A stretch of DNA of 64,000 bases, from assembly GCF_030812295.1 (NCBI RefSeq), contig NZ_JAUSSK010000001.1, positions 868,001-932,000 on the forward strand. Direction: 5' to 3'. Below, piece by piece: positions 20,549 to 29,448 of the stretch (positions are counted from its first letter, which is position 1; every line of letters starts with the position of its first letter). The notes beneath the pieces were generated by a model that was not told the origin of the DNA, ran no database searches, and worked only from the letters and a program-made list of their open reading frames with translations. Source of the stretch: Luteibacter jiangsuensis. GTDB lineage: Bacteria; Pseudomonadota; Gammaproteobacteria; Xanthomonadales; Rhodanobacteraceae. Both the position numbers and the translations under genes were made by a program.

Positions 20549-20579
20549 ATTGTACCAGTGCGTGCAGGTATTCCGACAA
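20549..20579 (-). promoter_or_regulatory. Possible promoter of the nuo operon
   Basis: On the minus strand a TACAAT (20549-20554) is preceded by TTGTCG (20574-20579) at a 19-base spacing, longer than ideal. A transcript from here would have a leader of about 170 bases before nuoA, and nothing else coding was seen in that leader. The -10 element is good; the -35 element is uncertain. Confidence 0.4.
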
Positions 20580-20624
20580 GCCTTACTGAGGGAAAAACTG
20601 CATCGCGATGGTGCAATCGCAGGG

Positions 20625-20984
20625 TTACATCGTCTGGGTAGGACGCTCGGAGGCGAGAGTGCCGGCCAGCAGTCCCTCGATGCGCTGCCGCGCGGCCTCG
20701 CTCTCGGGCGACTCGTTGAACTGGATGCCCACGCCGGCCGTGCGATTGCCCTGCGCGCCCACCGGCGTGATCCACACGACCCGGCCGGCGACCGACAGCC
20801 GCTCGTTCTCGTCGATGAGGGTGACCAGCAGGGCCACTTCGTCGCCCAGGCTATAGCGCTGGGCGGTGGGCGCGAACAGGCCGCCCGTCTTCAGATAGGG
20901 CATGTACGAGATGTACAGGGAATTCACGTCCTTGATCTTCAGGGAAAGAATGCCCTGGCGCGGCGAGGAACTGGTGGCGGTCAT
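20625..20984 (-). CDS. pilZ: Type IV pilus PilZ protein
   Basis: The 119-residue single-domain PilZ protein closely follows the P. aeruginosa PilZ pattern: GILSLKIKDVNSLYISYMP, KTGGLFAPT, VAGRVVWITPVGAQGNR and a C-terminus RPTQTM. Such proteins are needed for type IV pilus assembly, act at the PilB/FimX end of the machine, and lack the RxxxR motif needed to bind c-di-GMP. No such motif is seen here. Linkage to holB is conserved in related bacteria, but here a PIG-L gene separates the two. Confidence 0.93.
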   Translation of the reverse strand: MTATSSSPRQGILSLKIKDVNSLYISYMPYLKTGGLFAPTAQRYSLGDEVALLVTLIDENERLSVAGRVVWITPVGAQGNRTAGVGIQFNESPESEAARQRIEGLLAGTLASERPTQTM

Positions 20985-21018
20985 GGCGTGGAATCCCCTT
21001 GGCTGAGCGGCATCCTAG

Positions 21019-21981
21019 CTAGGCGGCGGGCCGGGCCACAAGCCCGAACGGCTCGGGGTCCTGCCCCGTCCAGCCGTAGCGATCGTAGATCCAGGGCGTG
21101 GAAAGGTCGGCGGTCAGCTTGACGAAGGCGGGGCCGGGAGCGTCGCGCAGGGGCAACACCCAGCCATCGCCCACCCGCTCCAGGGGCGCCTTGCGCCAGG
21201 GCCATGTCACCACGCCCTCCCCGTCGGCCAGCACCAGGCGCAGGCGGGTACGGGCCAGAGGCCCCGGCCGCCAGGGCAACCGCAGCGACCCACTGACAGG
21301 CGCGGGCGGCGGGCGGTCGAAACGCTCCGGGCGCGAAGCCACGGCAAGCATCCGCTTGCGACTCAGGGCCATCTGGGTGGCATGCTCGAGCACGGCATCG
21401 ATCTTCGTGGCCTGCCGCGCGGGGTCCGCATCAGGCACCAGTAGATCCTCCGGGGCGGACCGTTCCGTGCCATGCACCATGTAGGTGAGTATGTCGGCCC
21501 GCGACCCGGTGGCGGCCAGGGCAAGCCTTGTGAGCACATGCGCCGAGCCATGGTCTGGATGGGTATCGCCCAGGTCGGGAATGACGACGAGATTGGGCCG
21601 CGTCCGCTCCATCACCCGGCGGATGGCGCCCACCGCCGTGGCGTGGCGCGATCGCAGTTCCTCGGTCACCCGCATGTCGTGCCAGCCCAGCGCGTGCAGG
21701 TGATCGGGACCGACGCCGAGGCGACCCAGCGCCGATGCCACCTCGTCGCGGCGCCGGGCGCCCCACCGGGCACGGCCGGCCTCGTCGATGACGAGGCGCC
21801 GTTCCATCCAGCGCTGGGGCCAGGGATTGTCGTCACCGTCGGTCAGCAGCAACACGTCGGCGCGGCCGCCCGCGGCCAGCGTCCGCTGGATCAGCATGCC
21901 AGCCGCCAGGGATTCGTCGTCGGGGTGCGGCGCGACCACCAGGAGGCGGGTGCTGCCGTCGATGACCGGATGGCGTGACAC
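21019..21981 (-). CDS. PIG-L family deacetylase
   Basis: This 320-residue protein carries the zinc motif of LmbE/PIG-L deacetylases, HPDDE at residues 19-23, and the second motif with DTHPDHGSAH further on. Family members remove acetyl groups from N-acetylglucosamine-containing small molecules or glycolipids. About 90 C-terminal residues after the catalytic domain include PPPAPVSGSLRLPWRPG and look like an added domain of unknown role. It lies between holB and pilZ in the same direction (62 and 34 bp gaps). The substrate cannot be told from sequence. Confidence 0.85.
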   Translation of the reverse strand: MSRHPVIDGSTRLLVVAPHPDDESLAAGMLIQRTLAAGGRADVLLLTDGDDNPWPQRWMERRLVIDEAGRARWGARRRDEVASALGRLGVGPDHLHALGWHDMRVTEELRSRHATAVGAIRRVMERTRPNLVVIPDLGDTHPDHGSAHVLTRLALAATGSRADILTYMVHGTERSAPEDLLVPDADPARQATKIDAVLEHATQMALSRKRMLAVASRPERFDRPPPAPVSGSLRLPWRPGPLARTRLRLVLADGEGVVTWPWRKAPLERVGDGWVLPLRDAPGPAFVKLTADLSTPWIYDRYGWTGQDPEPFGLVARPAA

Positions 21982-22044
21982 GTGGCTCTCCTTACGGCTG
22001 GGAAACGTCGGACCGATTAAGACCGAACGCGCGATAAAAGCGCG

Positions 22045-22980
22045 TCAACGCCACGCCGCGAGCAATTCGATGAGGATGAGGTCGGCGCGCAAAGGCCCAC
22101 GCAAGGCGTCCCGCGCGCGGTTGGCCTTGCCATACCACCCGTCGAGCGCCTCGTCGTCGAGCTGGCTGTCCAGCGGCGCCGCCTTCCCGGACGCACGCGC
22201 GCGCAGTTCATCGGTAGCCGCCTGGGCGGCGAACCAGAGATAGCGCGAGGGATCGGCCGCTTGCCAGCGCTTGACGACCTCCATGGCATCGCCCCGCCCC
22301 GCGGCGAGCGCCTTGAGGTCGTGACGGACCTCGCCGCGCTGCTTCAAGGCGCCACCGGCGGCCCAGGCGCGGGCCATGCCCGGATTGCCGCCGGCCGCCT
22401 CGAGCGCGGCGGGGGCATCCTGTACGCCTTCGGCACGCAGCCAGTCGAGGGCGGCCTCACGCGAAGGAACCAGGAAGTCGATCCTCTGGCAGCGGCTGCG
22501 GATCGTCGCCGGCAGGCGCGCCGGCTCGTCGGCCACGAGGGCGAGCAGGGTCGAGGGCGTGGGCTCTTCCAGTGTCTTCAGCAGCGCATTGGCCGCGGCC
22601 GCGTTCATCGCATCGGCGGGATCGATCGTGACGACCTGCCAGCCACCGAACTGGCTCGCCATGGACAGGCGCTGGGACAGGTCGCGGATCTGGTCGACCA
22701 CGATCTCGCTGCGGGTGACGCCATCCTTGCGCAGGCCGAACGACAGGGTGATCAGATCGGGATGGGTGCCGGCCGCGAGCAGCTGGCAGCCGCGGCAGGT
22801 GCCGCAAGCCACGCCGGCGGCAGGATGCTGGCAGAGCAGCCCGTTGACGAAGGCGGCGAGGAAATCGCGCTTGCCGAGGCCGGCCGGACCGGCAAGCAAC
22901 AGCGCGTGCGGCAGGGCGTCACGCTCGCGCCGCGCCTGCAAGCGCGTCCATGCGTCGGCGTGCCAGGGACGGGCCGTCAC
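22045..22980 (-). CDS. holB: DNA polymerase III subunit delta prime
   Basis: This 311-residue clamp-loader subunit works with DnaX and HolA to load the sliding clamp. It has a P-loop-like GPAGLGK, a zinc motif with four cysteines (C-x8-C-x2-C-x2-C in the CQHPAAGVACGTCRGCQ stretch) and LLKTLEEPTPSTLL, the AAA+ sensor region. The start is the GTG at 22980, overlapping the tmk stop as GTGA; the longer open frame would lie inside tmk. Synteny with tmk and pilZ supports the call. Confidence 0.94.
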   Translation of the reverse strand: MTARPWHADAWTRLQARRERDALPHALLLAGPAGLGKRDFLAAFVNGLLCQHPAAGVACGTCRGCQLLAAGTHPDLITLSFGLRKDGVTRSEIVVDQIRDLSQRLSMASQFGGWQVVTIDPADAMNAAAANALLKTLEEPTPSTLLALVADEPARLPATIRSRCQRIDFLVPSREAALDWLRAEGVQDAPAALEAAGGNPGMARAWAAGGALKQRGEVRHDLKALAAGRGDAMEVVKRWQAADPSRYLWFAAQAATDELRARASGKAAPLDSQLDDEALDGWYGKANRARDALRGPLRADLILIELLAAWR

Positions 22981-23627
22981 GACGAGGCCTCCGCGAAGAG
23001 GCCGGCGACGCCGGCGATGGCCTGGTCGAGCACGTCGGCGGGCGCCGCGCTGGCGTCCAGTACGCGGAAGCGTGCCGGATCGGCAGACGCCCGCTCGCGA
23101 TACGCCTCGCGCACGCGTTCGAAGAAGGCGTCGCCTTCCACCTCGATCCGGTCCGCCTCGCCACGCCCCGCGGCGCGCGCGCGGCCCGTGCTCACCGGCA
23201 GGTCGAGCAGCAGGGTCACGTCGGGCTTGAGGCCATGGGCGGCCCAGCGTTCCAGTTCGGCGATGCGCTCGACCGGCTGGCCACGGCCACCGCCCTGGTA
23301 CGCGTAGCTCGCATCCGTGAAGCGATCGCACAGGACCCAACGGCCCGCGGCCAGCGCCGGATCGATCACCTGGCGCACCAGCTGGGCGCGCGACGCGAAC
23401 ATGAGCAGCAGCTCGGATTCGGCACAGAGTTCGTTGTTGGCGGCGTCCAGCACCACACCGCGCACCGCCTCGCCGACGACCGTGCCGCCGGGCTCACGGG
23501 TGACCACGAGGTCGACACCGCGCTCGCGAAGGTGCGCCTCGAGGCCGCGCAGCAAGGTGCTCTTGCCGGCGCCTTCGCCGCCTTCAAGGGTAATCAGCCG
23601 GCCGCGCATGGGAGGGGTCACTGGCAT
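22977..23627 (-). CDS. tmk: Thymidylate kinase
   Basis: The enzyme phosphorylates dTMP to dTDP. The Walker A motif GGEGAGKST, the DR(F/Y) motif in CDRFTDASYAYQGGGRG and the TREPGGT substrate loop are all present in 216 residues. Two starts are possible: ATG 23627 (MPVTPPMRGRLITLEGG, overlapping mltG by ten bases) or ATG 23609. Neither has a strong Shine-Dalgarno, so the earlier one is given. Coupled to mltG upstream and holB downstream. Confidence 0.95.
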   Translation of the reverse strand: MPVTPPMRGRLITLEGGEGAGKSTLLRGLEAHLRERGVDLVVTREPGGTVVGEAVRGVVLDAANNELCAESELLLMFASRAQLVRQVIDPALAAGRWVLCDRFTDASYAYQGGGRGQPVERIAELERWAAHGLKPDVTLLLDLPVSTGRARAAGRGEADRIEVEGDAFFERVREAYRERASADPARFRVLDASAAPADVLDQAIAGVAGLFAEASS

Positions 23628-24646
23628 CGCTTCAGTTGGTAACAGGCCACGGCCCGGTTGTGTTCTTCGAGGGTGGACGAGAAGACGTGGCTGCCGTCGC
23701 CGCGGGCGACGAAGTACAGCTCCTTGCCCTCGGCGGGATGCAGCGCCGCCTGGATCGCCGCACGCCCCGGCAGGGCGATCGGCGTGGGCGGCAGGCCCAC
23801 CCGCGTATACGTATTGTAGGGGGTGTCGGTCGTGAGGTCGCTCTTGTGGATGTTTCCCGCATACGCGGCACCCATCCCGTAGATCACCGTCGGGTCGGTC
23901 TGCAGCAGGATGCGCTGTTGCAGGCGGCGGACGAACACGCCGGCGATGCGCGGGCGCTCGTCCGCCCTGCCCGTCTCCTTCTCGACGATCGAGGCGAGGA
24001 TGAGGGCCTCGTAGGGCGAGGCCAGGGGCAGGCCCTGCGCCCGGCCCGGCCACGCCACGTCCAGTGTCTTCGTCATCGCCACGTACGCGCGCTTGAGGAT
24101 GCTCGAATCGGTATCACCCTTGACGTAGGCGTAGGTCTCCGGGAGGAAACGGCCTTCCGGGTTGTCACCCTCGGCACCCAGCTGCTTCATGATGCCGGCG
24201 TCGTCCGTGCTCGCGGTATCGTGGGTGAGCGTGTCCACCGAGGCGAGCGCGCGGCGCAGGTCGGCGAAAGTCCAGCCGTCGACGATGGTGAAGTTGCGTT
24301 GCATCACCTTGCCGCTGGCCATGTCGCCGATGAGGTCGCGCGGCGTCATGCCCTGTCGCAATGCGTATTCACCCGCATGCAGGCGGCCGGACGCATGCAT
24401 CTGCATCGCAAGCAATCGCCAGTACAGCGGCGACGCCCGGCTGGCCTTGCGATTGCGCAGGTCGCGCACGATGTCCTTGAACGAAGCCCCACGCGCCACG
24501 TCGATGCTCTGCCCTGCCACCGGAACCGCCAGCGGGGTACGGGCGAAACGAGCCCAGTCGAACCACAGCCAGGAACCCGTGGCGATGATGGCTATCAGCA
24601 CCGCCAGCAGGATGACTCGCCAGAGGGCGATGCCGCGCACTTTCAT
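23618..24646 (-). CDS. mltG: Endolytic murein transglycosylase MltG
   Basis: At 342 residues it has one N-terminal membrane helix (about residues 8-28), a LysM-like region, then the YceG domain. The catalytic Glu lies in LASIVEKETGR; FLPETYAY and QTDPTVIYG are further family signatures. MltG cleaves nascent glycan strands and sets their length. The start at 24646 overlaps the pabC stop as ATGA, which sets it against the longer open frame. Confidence 0.95.
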   Translation of the reverse strand: MKVRGIALWRVILLAVLIAIIATGSWLWFDWARFARTPLAVPVAGQSIDVARGASFKDIVRDLRNRKASRASPLYWRLLAMQMHASGRLHAGEYALRQGMTPRDLIGDMASGKVMQRNFTIVDGWTFADLRRALASVDTLTHDTASTDDAGIMKQLGAEGDNPEGRFLPETYAYVKGDTDSSILKRAYVAMTKTLDVAWPGRAQGLPLASPYEALILASIVEKETGRADERPRIAGVFVRRLQQRILLQTDPTVIYGMGAAYAGNIHKSDLTTDTPYNTYTRVGLPPTPIALPGRAAIQAALHPAEGKELYFVARGDGSHVFSSTLEEHNRAVACYQLKRCQ

Positions 24647-25479
24647 CGATCGGATTCCTTCGAACCTGTAGGCAACGGCAGGCCGATGTCCCGCCAATGC
24701 GCCTGCAAGGCGCGGGTGACGGGACCGGGCTGCCACGAACGGGTCGCGAAAACCCGAACCGGGAGAATGCCGCGAACGGCGGAGGTGAGGAAGACCTCGT
24801 CGGCTTCGAGGAGTCGAGCGGGGTTCATCCGCGCCTGCGCCACGTCGCGCACGGCCAGGATTTCCGCGCGTGCCACGCCCGCCACGCCACAGGAATCGAC
24901 CGGCGGCGTGACCATCTGGCCGGCGAAGACGGCGAACAGGTTGGCGGCCGTCGCGCAAACGACGTTGCCTTCCATGTCGAGCATCAATCCCTCGCCCACC
25001 GCCGGATCGTTCCACTCCGCGCGCGCCAGGACCTGCTCGAGCCGGTTGAGGTGCTTCATCCCGGCGAGCAAGGGCTGGCTGGCCAGCCGCGTATCGCACA
25101 AGCGAATGGCCATGCCGTCGTCATAGGGCGGCGCCTGCAGCGCCAGCGGCGCAACCGTCACCACCAGCGTCGGACGAGGCGAAGCGGGTGGCGCGTAGCC
25201 ACGCATGCCTTCACCGCGCGAGAGGGTTACCCGGGCGGCACCATCGGCAAGGTCGCGGGAAAGCCGCCCCACCTCGGCAAGGATCGCATCCATGTCCGGC
25301 AAGGGTATGCGCAACCGGGCGCAGCCCTCGCGAAGGCGCGCCTCGTGACGCGGCCACAAGGGAACCCGCCCGCCCGCGACACGCAGCGTTTCGAACAGTC
25401 CATCGCCATAGGTGAAGCCACGATCGGTGACGGAAACACGATCGGCGTCGATGAAATCGACGGAGGTGCGCGTGCTCAT
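24643..25479 (-). CDS. pabC: Aminodeoxychorismate lyase
   Basis: A fold-type IV PLP enzyme of 278 residues that splits aminodeoxychorismate into p-aminobenzoate and pyruvate for folate synthesis. The PLP lysine is Lys142 in MKHLNRLEQVLAR. RGFTYGDGLFETLRV near residue 20 is typical of the family. It overlaps pabB upstream and mltG downstream by four bases each, so the p-aminobenzoate genes are translationally coupled. Confidence 0.93.
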   Translation of the reverse strand: MSTRTSVDFIDADRVSVTDRGFTYGDGLFETLRVAGGRVPLWPRHEARLREGCARLRIPLPDMDAILAEVGRLSRDLADGAARVTLSRGEGMRGYAPPASPRPTLVVTVAPLALQAPPYDDGMAIRLCDTRLASQPLLAGMKHLNRLEQVLARAEWNDPAVGEGLMLDMEGNVVCATAANLFAVFAGQMVTPPVDSCGVAGVARAEILAVRDVAQARMNPARLLEADEVFLTSAVRGILPVRVFATRSWQPGPVTRALQAHWRDIGLPLPTGSKESDR

Positions 25480-26822
25480 GCCACGCCGAACACGCGCAGC
25501 AAGCCGCGTGCCTTGGCCCGGGTCTCGTCGAGTTCCTTCTCGGGCACCGAATCGACGACGATGCCCGCACCGGCGCGCAGTGACACCTGCGTGCCCTCGA
25601 CGGCCAGCGTGCGGATGAGGATGTTCAGGTCCATGTCACCGTTGTCATCGACATAGCCGAGCGCACCGGTGTAGGCACCGCGCGGCTCCCGCTCGATCGC
25701 GCCGATGATCTCCATGCACCGCACCTTGGGGCATCCGGTGATGGTGCCGCCCGGAAAGGTCGCGGCGATCACCTGCCCCGGCGTCACGCCCGTGCGTGCA
25801 CGGCCACGGACGTTCGACACGATGTGGTGCACGTGCGCGTAACTCTCCACCACCATGAGTTCATCGACCCTCACGCTGCCCGGCACGCAGACGCGCCCGA
25901 GATCGTTGCGCTCGAGATCGATCAGCATCACATGCTCGGCGCGCTCCTTCGGATGGGTGGTGAGTTCGCGGATGCGCTCCGCGTCGTCGTCACCTGCCAA
26001 CCGGGGACGTGTACCGGCGATGGGGCGCGTCTGCAGGATGCCGTCACGCGATTCCACCAGCCGCTCCGGCGATGAACTGACGATGGCCCAGCCCGGCCGC
26101 TGCAAGAGACCGGCGAACGGTGCGGGATTGGCGCGCCGCAGTGCCTGCATCAAGTGGGCCGGAGCCGGCGGTTCGGCGAACTTGGCCGTCCAGCGGCGCG
26201 AAAGGTTCACCTGGAAGACGTCGCCTGCCCGCAGGTGTTCGTGCACACGATGCACGCCGTCGAGGAACCGCGACGGTTCGTCCTCCTCCACGCTCCGTGG
26301 CACCGGCAGCGGCATGTCGGAAAGCACGCCATCCACGTCGGCGGCGAGCACATCCAGCCAGTCTTCGGCGCCTTCTTCGGCAAGCAGGATCGTGCGCTGC
26401 TCCACATGGTCGACGATGACGGCGGCCGGCACACGTAGCGCGAACGCGACGGGAGCGGCCCCGCGTGCCGGTGGAAGGCGCAGGCTCGGCTCGATCTGGC
26501 CGGCCAGTTCGTAGGCGAGATAGACCACCCATCCGCCATGGAACGGAAGCCCATCGTCGACGCGCGGCTTGCGATCCGCCTTCCAGGCGCTGTCGAATGC
26601 ATCGAGGAAATCGCCGGGCACGATGGCACCCCGCGCATCGCGGGTGAGCCCATCGGCGGACAACGTCAGTGAAGCACCGCCTGCGGCGAAGAGGATGTCG
26701 AAACGCGACTGCGGTGTACCGGTAACCGCGCTGGCCAGCAACGCGACGTAGCGCTCCGGATGTGACGCGGCCGGCGCGAGCAGATCGCGCCGGCCGGCCA
26801 GGGTTCGCGTGACGAAAGCCAA
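25476..26822 (-). CDS. pabB: Aminodeoxychorismate synthase component I
   Basis: The chorismate-binding enzyme makes 4-amino-4-deoxychorismate using ammonia from a PabA partner that is not in this window. The C-terminal half has the chorismate-binding signatures RPIAGTRPR, ELTTHPKERAEHVMLIDLER, GGTITGCPKVRCMEII and YTGALGYVD. The start is doubtful: TTG 26822 lies just after the fabF stop (448 residues), while TTG 26867 would overlap fabF by 41 bases (463 residues); no Shine-Dalgarno decides. Confidence 0.9.
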   Translation of the reverse strand: MAFVTRTLAGRRDLLAPAASHPERYVALLASAVTGTPQSRFDILFAAGGASLTLSADGLTRDARGAIVPGDFLDAFDSAWKADRKPRVDDGLPFHGGWVVYLAYELAGQIEPSLRLPPARGAAPVAFALRVPAAVIVDHVEQRTILLAEEGAEDWLDVLAADVDGVLSDMPLPVPRSVEEDEPSRFLDGVHRVHEHLRAGDVFQVNLSRRWTAKFAEPPAPAHLMQALRRANPAPFAGLLQRPGWAIVSSSPERLVESRDGILQTRPIAGTRPRLAGDDDAERIRELTTHPKERAEHVMLIDLERNDLGRVCVPGSVRVDELMVVESYAHVHHIVSNVRGRARTGVTPGQVIAATFPGGTITGCPKVRCMEIIGAIEREPRGAYTGALGYVDDNGDMDLNILIRTLAVEGTQVSLRAGAGIVVDSVPEKELDETRAKARGLLRVFGVA

Positions 26823-26826
26823 CGCG

Positions 26827-28116
26827 TCAGACGCGGCGGAAAACGAGCGTACCGTTGGTGCCGCCAAAGCCGAACGAGTTCGACATGGCCACCTCGATGT
26901 CCGCCTTCTCCGCCTTGTTCGGCACGAGGTCCATGCCCAGCGCCGCGACTTCCGGGTCCATGTCCACGAGGTTCATCGTGGGCGGCATGATGCCCTCGCG
27001 CAGGGCCTGGATGCAGAAGATCGCTTCCACGCCGCCGGCCGCACCGAGCAGATGACCGGTGACCGACTTGGTGGAGCTGACCGCGAACTGGCCCTTCTTC
27101 GTGGCGTGTTCACCGAACACGTTGCGGATGGCCTTGGCTTCGCCCAGGTCGCCCACGGGCGTGGACGTGCCATGCGCGTTGACGTACCGCACGTCGGAAG
27201 GCTGGATGCCCGCATCGTGCAATGCGTTGCGCATCGCCAGCTCGGCACCGTCGCCGCTTGGCGCGGTGATGTGGTAAGCATCGCCGCTCATGCCGAAACC
27301 GATGAGTTCGGCGAGGATGTTCGCGCCGCGCGCCTTGGCGAACTCGTATTCCTCGAGCATCAACATGCCCGCGCCATTGGACAGCAGGAAGCCGTCACGG
27401 CCGACGTCCCACGGACGGCTGGCGTGCGTCGGGTCGTCGTTGCGCGTGGACATCGCCTTGGCCGAACAGAAACCGGCCATGGCCGTCGGCGTGGTCGCGA
27501 ATTCCGCACCACCCGCGAGCATCGCATCGGCATCGCCGTACTGGATCAGGCGCATCGCCATGCCGATGTTGTGCGCGGCCGTGGTGCATGCCGATACCAG
27601 CGCGATGTTCGGACCCTTCAGGCCGTGGTAGATCGACAGGTTGCCGGCCACCATGTTGATGATCGAACTCGGCACATAGAACGGCGAGACCTTGCGCGGG
27701 CCCTTCTCCGCCAGCTCCAGGGTCGTGCCCTCGATGGTATGCAGGCCACCGATGCCGGCACCCGCGGCGACGCCGATGCGGCCGGCGTTCTCGTCGGTCA
27801 CGACGAGGCCCGACTGACGGAACGCATGCGTGCCGGCGACGATGCCGTAGTGGATGAACGGGTCCATCCGCTTGAAGTCCTTCGCGATGGCGCGCCGTTC
27901 GTCGTCCGGCGTATCGGTGCCGGCGAAGTACGCGTCGACGGCTTCGAAACCTTCGACCTCACCCGCGATGCGGGTGGTGTAGGCACTGGCGTCGAACGCG
28001 GTCACAGGGCCGATGCCGCTGTTGCCTTCGACGACATTTTTCCAGGCGGTGGCGACATCGTTGCCGACCGGCGAGACGATGCCCATACCGGTCACTACCA
28101 CACGTCGTTTACTCAT
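26827..28116 (-). CDS. fabF: Beta-ketoacyl-ACP synthase II
   Basis: The 429-residue condensing enzyme elongates acyl-ACP in fatty acid synthesis. The nucleophilic Cys is in LVSACTTAAHNIG, and the two catalytic His lie in NAHGTSTPVGD and VTGHLLGAAGG. The C-terminus NSFGFGGTNGTLVFRRV is typical. Upstream, 150 bp with a terminator-like hairpin separate it from acpP, so its level may be set by read-through. Confidence 0.96.
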   Translation of the reverse strand: MSKRRVVVTGMGIVSPVGNDVATAWKNVVEGNSGIGPVTAFDASAYTTRIAGEVEGFEAVDAYFAGTDTPDDERRAIAKDFKRMDPFIHYGIVAGTHAFRQSGLVVTDENAGRIGVAAGAGIGGLHTIEGTTLELAEKGPRKVSPFYVPSSIINMVAGNLSIYHGLKGPNIALVSACTTAAHNIGMAMRLIQYGDADAMLAGGAEFATTPTAMAGFCSAKAMSTRNDDPTHASRPWDVGRDGFLLSNGAGMLMLEEYEFAKARGANILAELIGFGMSGDAYHITAPSGDGAELAMRNALHDAGIQPSDVRYVNAHGTSTPVGDLGEAKAIRNVFGEHATKKGQFAVSSTKSVTGHLLGAAGGVEAIFCIQALREGIMPPTMNLVDMDPEVAALGMDLVPNKAEKADIEVAMSNSFGFGGTNGTLVFRRV

Positions 28117-28178
28117 GCGTTCTCATCCTTCACTGTGTTCCGCGCAAACCATACGCGGGCGCAGGTTGCGTTAGACGC

Positions 28179-28206
28179 AAACGAAAACTGCGCCATGAGG
28201 CGCAGC
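28179..28206 (-). terminator. Hairpin with T-tract after acpP
   Basis: CTGCGCC (28188-28194) and GGCGCAG (28199-28205) form a 7-bp stem around a 4-base loop. On the minus strand TTTTCGTTT follows. It lies between acpP and fabF and probably ends part of the acpP transcripts, which would help keep ACP in excess over FabF. Confidence 0.65.
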
Positions 28207-28266
28207 TTCCGTGTCGCTCGGAGATCGACGGGAGGCGACGCCTCCGATCGACAGCCAGTCGTTCGA

Positions 28267-28506
28267 TCAGGCCTTGACGTGGGCCTTGACGTAATCGACC
28301 GCCTGCTGGACCGTCGTGATCTTTTCGGCTTCTTCGTCCGGGATCTCGCATTCGAACTCTTCTTCGAGAGCCATCACGAGCTCAACGGTATCGAGCGAAT
28401 CGGCGCCCAGATCGTCCACGAACGAAGCGTTCGGGCTGACTTCTTCTTCCTTAACGCCCAGCTGTTCAACGACGATCTTCTTGACGCGCTCTTCGATGGT
28501 GCTCAT
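28267..28506 (-). CDS. acpP: Acyl carrier protein
   Basis: At 79 residues this is a complete acidic ACP. Ser37 in [16 protein letters not shown] carries the 4'-phosphopantetheine arm. It starts at an ATG preceded by GGGAGG about nine bases upstream. It has its own promoter at 28542-28571 and is flanked by terminator hairpins on both sides, the arrangement expected for a gene expressed well above its neighbours. Confidence 0.98.
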   Translation of the reverse strand: MSTIEERVKKIVVEQLGVKEEEVSPNASFVDDLGADSLDTVELVMALEEEFECEIPDEEAEKITTVQQAVDYVKAHVKA

Positions 28507-28541
28507 GTTGCCTTTACCTCCCGAGGGAAAAATCCGGCGGC

Positions 28542-28571
28542 ATTGTAGTGGCTAAGGACAGAACCCGCCAA
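28542..28571 (-). promoter_or_regulatory. Sigma-70 promoter of acpP
   Basis: Minus-strand TTGGCG (28566-28571) and TACAAT (28542-28547) are 18 bases apart, about 35 bases before the acpP start codon. Confidence 0.65.
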
Positions 28572-28637
28572 CACACCGCCGTCACGTGGGTGACGCCCGG
28601 TTTTTCTTAGCCGGGCGCGAAATAACGATTGTCTCTC

Positions 28638-28669
28638 AAAAACGGGCCGGTGGCGACTGCCGCCGGCCC
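28638..28669 (-). terminator. Rho-independent terminator after fabG
   Basis: GGGCCGG (28644-28650) and CCGGCCC (28663-28669) form a stem with a 12-base loop followed on the minus strand by GTTTTTG. It begins 7 bases after the fabG stop and separates fabG from acpP. Confidence 0.75.
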
Positions 28670-28676
28670 TGGCCCA

Positions 28677-29420
28677 TCAGGGCATGTACATGCCGCCGTT
28701 GACGTGCAACGTCTCGCCGGTGATGTATTTGGCCGCCGGAGAGGCCAGGAAGGCCACCGCCTCGGCGATATCGCTGGCTTCGCCCAGATGGCCCAGGGCG
28801 ATGCCCGAAAGCAGCGCGGTACGCTGCTCTTCCGGCAGGGCGCGGGTCATGTCGGTGTCGATGAAGCCCGGCGCCACCACGTTCACGGTGATTCCGCGGG
28901 AACCGATCTCACGGGCCAGCGATTTCGAGAACGCGATGATGCCGGCCTTGGCGGCCGCGTAGTTCGCCTGCCCCGGGTTGCCGGTGACGCCGACCACCGA
29001 GGCGATGCTGATGATCCTGCCCTTGCGCGCCTTCATCATCCCGCGCATCACCGCTTTCGACGTGCGGAAGACCGAAGTGAGGTTGGTTTCGATGATGGCG
29101 CTCCAGTCCTCCTCCTTCATGCGCATGAGGAGCTGGTCGCGCGTTATCCCGGCATTGTTCACCAGGATCGAGATGGCGCCGGTTTCCTTGCCGATGCCGT
29201 CGATGAGCGATTCGATCGCCCCGGCGTCGGTCACGTCGAGCACGCGGCCATGGCCGCCGTGCGCGGCGAGGCGCTCGTCGATGGCCTTGGCACCGGCTTC
29301 ACTGGTGGCGGTACCGAACACGGTGGCGCCGAGCGAGGCGAGGCGATCGGCGATCGCCGCGCCGATACCGCGGCTGGCGCCGGTGACGAGGGCGATTTCA
29401 CCCTGCAGGGATGAGCTCAT
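28677..29420 (-). CDS. fabG: 3-oxoacyl-ACP reductase
   Basis: This 247-residue short-chain dehydrogenase reduces beta-ketoacyl-ACP with NADPH. The cofactor motif TGASRGIG (about residues 14-21), NNAG, and the catalytic Ser-Tyr-Lys set (ASVVG, then NYAAAKAG) are present. The start at 29420 has AGGA seven bases upstream; the longer frame extends into fabD. It lies between fabD (28 bp) and acpP. Confidence 0.96.
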   Translation of the reverse strand: MSSSLQGEIALVTGASRGIGAAIADRLASLGATVFGTATSEAGAKAIDERLAAHGGHGRVLDVTDAGAIESLIDGIGKETGAISILVNNAGITRDQLLMRMKEEDWSAIIETNLTSVFRTSKAVMRGMMKARKGRIISIASVVGVTGNPGQANYAAAKAGIIAFSKSLAREIGSRGITVNVVAPGFIDTDMTRALPEEQRTALLSGIALGHLGEASDIAEAVAFLASPAAKYITGETLHVNGGMYMP

Positions 29421-29448
29421 GGGAATGTCCTGTGGTACTTGAATGGGA

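Noticed and set aside
20372-20624. secG and tRNA-Leu upstream of nuoA, as in some relatives
   Set aside because: The stretch has no tRNA cloverleaf and no SecG-like frame; only a possible promoter and leader were seen.
28594-28617. Stem CGCCCGG/CCGGGCG upstream of acpP as a terminator
   Set aside because: No T-tract follows on either strand, and better terminators lie on both sides.
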